Source: Actinoplanes oblitus (lineage in GTDB: Bacteria > Actinomycetota > Actinomycetes > Mycobacteriales > Micromonosporaceae). From it: a stretch of DNA of 64,000 bases. A program made the position numbers and the translations under genes. The notes beneath the pieces are model-generated. The model was not told the DNA's origin and did no database searches. It saw only the letters and a list, made by a program, of their open reading frames with translations. Location: the NCBI RefSeq assembly GCF_030252345.1, contig NZ_CP126980.1:6959501-7023500 (forward strand). Reading direction: 5' to 3'. Position 1 is the stretch's first letter, and each line of letters opens with the position of its first letter. Shown here one piece after another: positions 58,631 to 64,000 of this stretch.

Positions 58631-60571
58631 TCAGCTCGGGTCGGGCGGGACCAGCAGCGGCCGCGGGTGTCCGGCCGGCCGGACGGCGCGGGACGGGCCG
58701 GGGCGGAACGGGCGGGTGACGGGCAGGCGACCGGCGACCAGGCCGGCCGGGATGGCCATCAGGACCGCGATCATGTCGGTGTCGGCGCCGTTGACCGGTG
58801 GGTTGCCGGCCAGGGCGGTGAGGATGCCGGCGATCGGCAGGGCGATGGACGCGTAGAGCAGCGGCACCAGCACCGCCGGGACGACGAGCGCGGCCAGTGC
58901 CGTCCACACCGGGTACCGCAGCCAGTCCCGCCAGTGCCGCGGGCGCGGACCGGCGAGCACCACGACAGCGAACAGCAGCAGGCCGAGGAGCAGCAGGATG
59001 CCCTGGAACCGGGCGTCGTCCGGCCGCGGATGGCGCAGCCGGATCAGCCACGGCCCGGCCCCCGCGAGGGCACCGAAGACCAGGGCCAGGACCCCGCGGA
59101 GCCGGCTCACCGCACCGGCCGCGCGGGTCGCGGCGGCGACCGCGACCACGGCCAGCAGCGAACCGGCAGCGGCGCTGCCCAGGTTGAGCGCCCGCTCCAC
59201 GTCGGTCGGCGACTCGGTCTCGGTGGCCAGCGCGGACATCACGGCGGCGACCAGCGCCACGGTCACCAGGAACCGATGCCGGAGCACGACCGGAACCGTT
59301 CCGGCGGCGGCGCAGGCCACCAGCGCGCCCACGACGGCGGCGGCCGCGAGCAGGACGGTGCCCGAGGCCGGGTCGATCCGGTCGAGCTGGATGTCGACCA
59401 CCAGCCAGAGCAGGCCGCCGAGCAGCACGCCGCGGGTGGCCCGCCGGTCGCCGCGCACGTAGACCAGCAGCACCATGATGACCGCGAAGAGCGCACCCCA
59501 GCGCAGCTCACGGGCCCAGTAGGTGTTGTTCTCCCCGGTCGCGTCCGGGTCGTGGGCGGGCTCGCTGAGCGGCTGCATCACCGTCACGCCCACCGCCCAC
59601 AGCGCCGAGCCGGCGGCGGCCAGGCCGGCGAGCAGGACACGTTCCACCGTCAGCCGCCACCAGGGCGACTGGACGGCGACCTGGTCCACGGCGACCGGCT
59701 CGGGCTCCGGCTCGACCGGCACCGTCGGGGTCGCCCACCGGCGGACCGTGGCGCGGGCGAACACCACGGCGCACACCGACCAGGGCAGCAGGAAGCTGAC
59801 CGTGTCGACCACACTCGCCAGCACGTAGATTTCCTCGTCCGCCAGGGTGCCGCCGAGGAAGAGCGCGCCGAGCGGCAGGCCGGAGGCGAGCGGGACGCCC
59901 ACCGCGGCCAGCGCCCAGGCCCGGGTGGGCCGTCCGGCGCTGAGTGCCCGCACCGTCGCCGCCACCAACGGGATCATCAGGATCGCCCAGCATCCGGCGG
60001 CCAGCAGGCAGTTCAGGAAGATGCCCTCGGTGTGCACCACCAGGAAGAACGAGTGCAGCACGGCGAGCGGGAGCACCACCGTGGCGGCGACGCCCAGGCT
60101 GCCGGCCGGGCCGGGGTCCGGTGCCCCGCGCCGGCCGATCCACCGGCCGGCCAGCACGGCGTACCCGGTCATCAGCACCGCGATCGCGATGTCCACCAGC
60201 GCCCCGGTGAGCAGCCAGGAGTTCTCGCTGTCGCCGAAGTCGGGGAGCACGCCGCCCAGCATCGACCTGACGACCATGGCGAGGCCCATCCCGAACGCGC
60301 CGGCCAGCGCCACCCGGGACGCCGAGCGCAGCGCGGCGCCGGCCCGCAGCCACTCCCAGCCGCCGCGCGGCGCGCCCTGCTCGTCGAAGGTCAGCGGCGT
60401 GACGGCCAGGCTGAGCGCGAAGGCGAGGCGCCGCCAGGCGGTGCCGGGCTGCCCCTCCAGCGCGGCGAGCTCGGCGGCCCACTCGCGGGCCAGGTCGTCG
60501 CGGAAGTCGGCGGGCCAGCGCCGGGCCGCCGCGCGCAGGCAGGCGGCGATCAGCCGGTTCAGGAAACCCAT
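58631..60571 (-). CDS. Large multi-pass membrane protein of a PadR operon
   Basis: 646 residues from ATG at 60571. A short cytoplasmic head (FLNRLIAACLRAAARRWPADFRDDLAREWAAELAALEG, about 3-42) is followed by some 14-16 membrane segments in two halves joined by a charged loop (VPVEPEPEPVAVDQVAVQSP, about 310-330). No transport signature, Cys pair or catalytic motif is recognised. Its start overlaps the PadR gene by 13 bases. The head-plus-membrane design echoes the PadR-linked protein at 11.0-12.0 kb, so both may belong to the same broad, uncharacterised group. Confidence 0.78.
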   Translation of the reverse strand: MGFLNRLIAACLRAAARRWPADFRDDLAREWAAELAALEGQPGTAWRRLAFALSLAVTPLTFDEQGAPRGGWEWLRAGAALRSASRVALAGAFGMGLAMVVRSMLGGVLPDFGDSENSWLLTGALVDIAIAVLMTGYAVLAGRWIGRRGAPDPGPAGSLGVAATVVLPLAVLHSFFLVVHTEGIFLNCLLAAGCWAILMIPLVAATVRALSAGRPTRAWALAAVGVPLASGLPLGALFLGGTLADEEIYVLASVVDTVSFLLPWSVCAVVFARATVRRWATPTVPVEPEPEPVAVDQVAVQSPWWRLTVERVLLAGLAAAGSALWAVGVTVMQPLSEPAHDPDATGENNTYWARELRWGALFAVIMVLLVYVRGDRRATRGVLLGGLLWLVVDIQLDRIDPASGTVLLAAAAVVGALVACAAAGTVPVVLRHRFLVTVALVAAVMSALATETESPTDVERALNLGSAAAGSLLAVVAVAAATRAAGAVSRLRGVLALVFGALAGAGPWLIRLRHPRPDDARFQGILLLLGLLLFAVVVLAGPRPRHWRDWLRYPVWTALAALVVPAVLVPLLYASIALPIAGILTALAGNPPVNGADTDMIAVLMAIPAGLVAGRLPVTRPFRPGPSRAVRPAGHPRPLLVPPDPS

Positions 60572-60894
60572 GTCGGCCTCGCCTTCACCGCGGAGCCGGC
60601 CGTCGCGTGCCGCCGGCGGTACGCCGTGAGCTCGGTGCGAGCCGTGGTGGCGGCGTCCGGGGCGAGCCGGTACCACCGGCGGGCCGGCCGGCCGGCCAGC
60701 GACGGGTCGATCTCCTCCCAGTGCGACTCGAGCCAGCCGGCCCGCTGCAGTCGCATCAGGATCGGGTAGACCGTGCCGCTGGGGCAGCCGGTCGCCTGCA
60801 TGATGTCGAGGCCGTAACGCTCGGCGGCGGGGTCGTCCAGGAACGCCTGGAGAACCCCGGCCAGAGCGGCCGTCATACGTAGGGGTGACGCCAT
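60559..60894 (-). CDS. PadR-family transcriptional regulator
   Basis: 111 residues from ATG at 60894. PadR winged helix with ALAGVLQAFLDDPAAERYGL, DIMQATGCPSGTVYPILMRL and the wing RPARRWYRLAPDA; the second helix of the usual C-terminal dimerisation arm is short, as in the small PadR-s2 class. It precedes and overlaps the gene for a large membrane protein. Direct CTACATAG repeats and a TTACGCTAC motif lie just upstream (60901-60936). No Shine-Dalgarno is evident. Confidence 0.87.
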   Translation of the reverse strand: MASPLRMTAALAGVLQAFLDDPAAERYGLDIMQATGCPSGTVYPILMRLQRAGWLESHWEEIDPSLAGRPARRWYRLAPDAATTARTELTAYRRRHATAGSAVKARPTWVS

Positions 60895-60900
60895 GCCGGC

Positions 60901-60936
60901 TTACGCTACATAGCCCTCGCTACTTTTTCTACATAG
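60901..60936. promoter_or_regulatory. CTACATAG direct repeats and TTACGCTAC motif
   Basis: CTACATAG occurs at 60906-60913 and 60929-60936, 23 bases apart, in an AT-rich patch before the PadR gene. TTACGCTAC at 60901-60909 overlaps the first and is identical to the outer arms of the TetR dyad at 61523-61562. The patch may therefore be read by both regulators; binding is inferred. Confidence 0.5.
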
Positions 60937-60943
60937 GGGTCGA

Positions 60944-61507
60944 TCAGCTTTCCAGCGTGTGCCGCACCATGGCGACGAGGGCGTCCACGTCGCGCTCCGC
61001 CATCGGCTCGCCGGTCATGCCCAGCCGGTGCAGCAGGGTGCCGACGACCACGTCGATGAGGAACAGGACGCGGTGCTCCGGCTCGCCCAGCGCCTCCTGC
61101 AGGGCCAGCCGGTACGGGTCCTGGAACCGGGTGGCCAGGACCTCGCGCAGGGCCGGGTCGTTGACCGCGTCGGTGAAGACACCGGCGAAGGCCGCGCCGA
61201 TCCCGGGCTCGCCGATCCGGGCGGCGATCCACCGGATCCCGCCGGCCAGGATCTCGCCGCGGGTGGCGCCGGCCAGCGGCACCGGACCGAAGGCGTCCAG
61301 CAGGCAGGCGACGACCAGCTCGCCCTTGGACGGCCAGCGGCGGTAGATCGTCGTCTTGGCGACGCCGGCCAGCGCGGCGACGCGGTCGACGGTGGCCCGG
61401 GTGTAGCCGAGCTCGTGGACCGCGCGCAGCGTCGCGGCGAAGACTGTCGCGTCGACGCCGGAGCGGGGGCGGCCGGGCGAGCGGGCGGGTTCGGCGGTGG
61501 CGGGCAT
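60944..61507 (-). CDS. TetR-family transcriptional regulator
   Basis: 187 residues. N-terminal AEPARSPGRPRSGVDATVF then the HTH FAATLRAVHELGYTRATVDR, VAALAGVAKTTIYRRWPSKG, a textbook TetR recognition segment, and a TetR_C_11-like ligand domain (IRWIAARIGEPGIGAAFAGV). It is divergent from an HSL-type esterase gene, and a striking nested dyad lies between them, so it probably represses both. On its own strand the PadR operon follows 50 bases downstream. Confidence 0.92.
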   Translation of the reverse strand: MPATAEPARSPGRPRSGVDATVFAATLRAVHELGYTRATVDRVAALAGVAKTTIYRRWPSKGELVVACLLDAFGPVPLAGATRGEILAGGIRWIAARIGEPGIGAAFAGVFTDAVNDPALREVLATRFQDPYRLALQEALGEPEHRVLFLIDVVVGTLLHRLGMTGEPMAERDVDALVAMVRHTLES

Positions 61508-61522
61508 GGCGGCACTCTATCA

Positions 61523-61562
61523 ATTACGCTACCTTGAGTATCGATACCTCTAGTAGCGTAAT
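61523..61562. promoter_or_regulatory. 40-bp nested dyad operator between TetR and esterase genes
   Basis: ATTACGCTAC (61523-61532) and GTAGCGTAAT (61553-61562) are exact complements, and GTATCGATAC (61538-61547) is a perfect palindrome with precisely the same centre (61542.5). The five-base spacers are not complementary. The whole lies 16 bases from the TetR start and 12 bases from the esterase start, overlapping both promoters. Confidence 0.8.
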
Positions 61563-61573
61563 GGGGAGGGCAG

Positions 61574-62539
61574 ATGCGGGACACGATCGAGGCGCCGCTG
61601 GTGGTGCGGTTGCTGCAGCGGGTCCGCACGGAGCCGGACTGGGCGGCCATCTCGGCCGGCGAGCTGGCCGCCATCCAGGCGGCGGAGAACCGGCGGCGGG
61701 CATCCCGGCTGATGCGGCTGATCACCGGGTGGCCGGAGCCGGGAGTGACGATCGGATGGGAACGGGTGGCGCTGTCCGGGCGGGACGTGCCGGTCCGGGT
61801 CTACCGGCCGCAGCCGGCGACGGGCGAGCTGCCGTTGGTGCTGCACGTGCACGGCGGCGGCTTCGTGGGCACCGCGGCACAGAGCGACTGGATCAACAGC
61901 GCGCTCGCGGCCCGGCTGCCCGCCGTCGTGGTGTCGGTGGAGCATCGCCTGGTGTCGCCGGAGGTCCCGCTGCTCGCCGGCGTCGACGACGCCTGGGAGG
62001 TGCTGCGCGAGGTGTTCCGGCACGCGGCGCGATGGGGCATCGATCCGGGGCGGGTCGCCCTGTTCGGGGAGAGCGCCGGCGCGGCGATCACCGGGACCGT
62101 CGCGCTCCGGGCGCGCGACGCCGGGCTGGCACTGCGCGCGCAGGTCCTGGTCAACCCGTGCACCGACCTGACCGCGACGGCGTTCGACTATCCGTCCATG
62201 CGGGAGCACGCGGACAGCCCGACGCTCACCGTCGGGCAGATGCGGTTCTTCCGGCGGATGGCGGTGCCGGACGGGACCGACCCGCGGGCGGTGTCGCCGT
62301 TGCACGCGTGGGACGCGGCCCGGCTGGCCCCGGCGCTCGTGGTGGTGCCGACAGTGGACCCGGTGGCGGATCAGGGGCGGGCGTACGCGCAGCGGCTGCG
62401 GATCGCCGGCACGCCGGTGCGGCTCACCGAGCATCCCGGGGCCACGCACGCGTTCGTCAGCATGCCGGGCGTGGTGCCACAGGCTCGGGCCGCCCGCGCG
62501 GAGATCGTCGGTTTCCTGCGGGAGCGGCTCGGAAGCTGA
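61574..62539 (+). CDS. HSL-family alpha/beta-hydrolase (esterase)
   Basis: 321 residues from ATG at 61574, with GGGGAGGG upstream. Hormone-sensitive-lipase family: oxyanion motif VHGGGFVG, nucleophile Ser in FGESAGAAITG, Asp in VDPVADQGRAYA and His in PGATHAFVSMPG. Cytoplasmic (no signal peptide). It should hydrolyse short-chain acyl esters. It is controlled, in all likelihood, by the divergent TetR through the 40-base nested dyad. The C-terminal RAARAEIVGFLRERL closes the usual length of about 310-320 residues. Confidence 0.92.
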   Translation: MRDTIEAPLVVRLLQRVRTEPDWAAISAGELAAIQAAENRRRASRLMRLITGWPEPGVTIGWERVALSGRDVPVRVYRPQPATGELPLVLHVHGGGFVGTAAQSDWINSALAARLPAVVVSVEHRLVSPEVPLLAGVDDAWEVLREVFRHAARWGIDPGRVALFGESAGAAITGTVALRARDAGLALRAQVLVNPCTDLTATAFDYPSMREHADSPTLTVGQMRFFRRMAVPDGTDPRAVSPLHAWDAARLAPALVVVPTVDPVADQGRAYAQRLRIAGTPVRLTEHPGATHAFVSMPGVVPQARAARAEIVGFLRERLGS

Positions 62540-62609
62540 CGAGTCGGGGAGCGGACCCGGCGTACCGGAATCGGGGTTGCTCCTGAGGTTTGCGGGGCAA
62601 CCGGGAAAC

Positions 62610-63974
62610 ATGACGAAAGAGGGCTCCGCTCAGACATTGATGATTCTGGGTGCTTCCGGGGACTTGACGGCGCGGCTGCTGCTGCCCGGGCTCGGAGCGT
62701 TGCTCGCGGCCGGTGACGCGCCGCCGGTGACGCTGGTCGGGGCCGGCATGGACGAGTGGGACGCCGGGCGCTGGCAGGACCGGGTGCGGAAGGCGTTCGG
62801 GGAGCACGCGGACGCCGGGCAGGCGGCGCCGACCCTGGCCGGGACGCGGTACGCGCGGGCCGACGTGACCAGCGCCGACGACCTGCGCCGCCTGCTCGAC
62901 GGTGCGGACGGCGCGGTGTCGATCTTCTTCGCGCTGCCGCCGGCGGTGACCGTGAAGGCGTGCGAGGCGCTGCTCGAGGTGGGGTTGCCGGAGGGCACCC
63001 GGCTGGTGCTAGAGAAGCCGTTCGGGACCAGCGCGTCGTCGGCCGCGTCGCTGAACCGGCTGCTCAACCGGCTCGCGCCGGAGGAACGGATCCACCGGGT
63101 CGACCACTTCCTCGGCAAGTCCACCGTGCTGAACATCCTCGGACTCCGGTTCGCCAATCGGATCTTCGAACCGCTGCTCGGCTCGGAGCACGTCGAGTCG
63201 GTCGACATCGTCTTCGACGAGCAGCTGGCGCTGGAGGGGCGGGCCGGCTACTACGACAAGGCCGGCGCGCTGGCCGACATGATCCAGAGTCACCTGCTGC
63301 AGATCCTGGCGCTGCTGACCATGGAGGCGCCGCTGTCACTGGACCCGGCGGTGTTCCGGGACGCGACGGCGGAGGCGCTGCGGGCCACCCGGCTGTGGGG
63401 CGGCGACGCGAAGACGTCGAGCCTGCGGGCGCGGTACGCGGGGTATGCCGGCGAGCCGGGGGTGGATCCGGCGCGGGAGACCGAGACCCTCGCGGAGATC
63501 GTGCTGGCGGTGGACAACTGGCGGTGGGCCGGGGTGCCGTTCCGGCTGCGATCGGGCAAGGCGCTGGGGACCGGGCGCAAGGAGGCGGTGGTCACGTTCA
63601 AGCACCCGCCGCGGATCCCGAGCGGGTTCCGGGGACCCGACCAGCCGGACCGGTTGCGGATCAGTTTCGGACCCGACCGGCTGGCGCTGGACTTCGACAT
63701 CAACGGGCCGGGTGACCCGTTCGTGCTGGACCCGGTGACGCTGGAGGCCGAGTTCGGCCCGGGTGGCCTGCCGCCGTACGGCGAGGTGCTGCGCGGGGTG
63801 TTCGAGGACGATCCGCTGCTGTCGGTGCGCGGCGACACCGCCGAGCAGTGCTGGCGCATCGTCGAGCCGGTCACCTCGGCGTGGCGGGCCGGGCAGGTGC
63901 CGCTGCTGGAGTACGAGGCGGGCGGCTCCGGGCCGGAGGAGTCGCTGCTTTCACCCACCCGTACGGCTGGGTGA
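62610..63974 (+). CDS. zwf: Glucose-6-phosphate 1-dehydrogenase
   Basis: 454 residues from ATG at 62610. N-terminal NADP-binding ILGASGDLTARLLLPGL, substrate-binding block IHRVDHFLGKSTVLNILGLR (RIDHYLGKE in most members; here H-F and S vary), LADMIQSHLLQILALLTME and C-terminal FRLRSGKALGTGRKEAVVTF with the Lys that contacts the sugar phosphate. It oxidises glucose-6-phosphate to 6-phosphogluconolactone and yields NADPH. At 454 residues it is somewhat shorter than the usual 480-510, and it stands alone without opcA, tal or gnd, so it may be a secondary paralogue rather than the housekeeping copy. Confidence 0.88.
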   Translation: MTKEGSAQTLMILGASGDLTARLLLPGLGALLAAGDAPPVTLVGAGMDEWDAGRWQDRVRKAFGEHADAGQAAPTLAGTRYARADVTSADDLRRLLDGADGAVSIFFALPPAVTVKACEALLEVGLPEGTRLVLEKPFGTSASSAASLNRLLNRLAPEERIHRVDHFLGKSTVLNILGLRFANRIFEPLLGSEHVESVDIVFDEQLALEGRAGYYDKAGALADMIQSHLLQILALLTMEAPLSLDPAVFRDATAEALRATRLWGGDAKTSSLRARYAGYAGEPGVDPARETETLAEIVLAVDNWRWAGVPFRLRSGKALGTGRKEAVVTFKHPPRIPSGFRGPDQPDRLRISFGPDRLALDFDINGPGDPFVLDPVTLEAEFGPGGLPPYGEVLRGVFEDDPLLSVRGDTAEQCWRIVEPVTSAWRAGQVPLLEYEAGGSGPEESLLSPTRTAG

Positions 63975-64000
63975 TCGTTGCGTGGTCGCCGGTCCGGCGG

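Noticed and set aside
62551..62580. Another partial match to the element's last block (GCGTACCGGAATCGGGGTTG)
   Set aside because: Only the one short block matches; CGTACCGGAA is frequent in this GC-rich DNA.

Overview
The window is a very GC-rich actinobacterial chromosome segment. Gene content and style fit a filamentous actinomycete, most likely the Actinoplanes/Micromonosporaceae group (inference): many GTG starts, several probably leaderless genes, PadR/TetR/LacI-type control, secreted plant-polysaccharide enzymes, an Rpf gene behind a c-di-AMP riboswitch, an F420-type reductase and DUF574/DUF4326/DUF6114/DUF6230 proteins. There is no ribosomal RNA, tRNA or CRISPR array.

Layout. 1-6.6 kb: a phosphocholine-specific phospholipase C that has lost its N-terminus, abutting the start of an unidentified minus-strand gene (probably a mobile element running off the window); a zinc-ribbon protein, a PRC-barrel protein and a heterodimeric ABC exporter with one dead ATP site. 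6.6-16 kb: PLP decarboxylase, an OmpR-type two-component system, a PadR/membrane-protein pair, a NarL-type two-component system, a wrecked DHA2 transporter and a secreted lipase. 16-26.5 kb: ABC exporter, flavin monooxygenase, TetR regulators with clear operators, a deazaflavin reductase, LGFP protein, Ser/Thr kinase, a GGDEF protein and an S9 peptidase. 26.5-37.4 kb: a repeat-rich secreted protein, then a zinc-type ABC importer (ligand-binding lipoprotein, ATPase, two permeases, one carrying a 21-residue repeat tail) behind a Zur-like box, preceded on the same strand by a methyltransferase, a class V aminotransferase, a cysteine-synthase/rhodanese fusion and a PLP decarboxylase, with a divergent MFS exporter. 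I regard this neighbourhood as the best candidate for an undescribed zinc-responsive small-molecule pathway.

37.4-50 kb: pectinesterase, DUF4326, a DUF6114/DUF6230/TetR/secreted-protein locus, DUF574 methyltransferase, CPBP protease, a truncated nucleotide-sugar dehydrogenase, a GH43-like enzyme with an arabinose-binding domain, and a membrane protein/winged-helix pair. 50-64 kb: lipoprotein, c-di-AMP riboswitch plus Rpf/LysM protein, SGNH esterase, Pro-rich membrane protein, NYN/LOTUS-type protein, PilZ protein, PL7 alginate lyase, a second PadR/membrane pair, TetR with a 40-bp nested dyad, an HSL-type esterase and a glucose-6-phosphate dehydrogenase.

Two themes run across the window. First, a hairpin-bearing intergenic element of about 90-115 bp occurs three times (10.5, 21.7 and 55.0 kb) with colinear conserved blocks. 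Second, minisatellites are unusually frequent, and several begin at the stop codon of a gene and have multiplied its 3' end. Carbohydrate-degrading genes each carry their own palindromic operator, and many regulators sit beside recognisable dyads.
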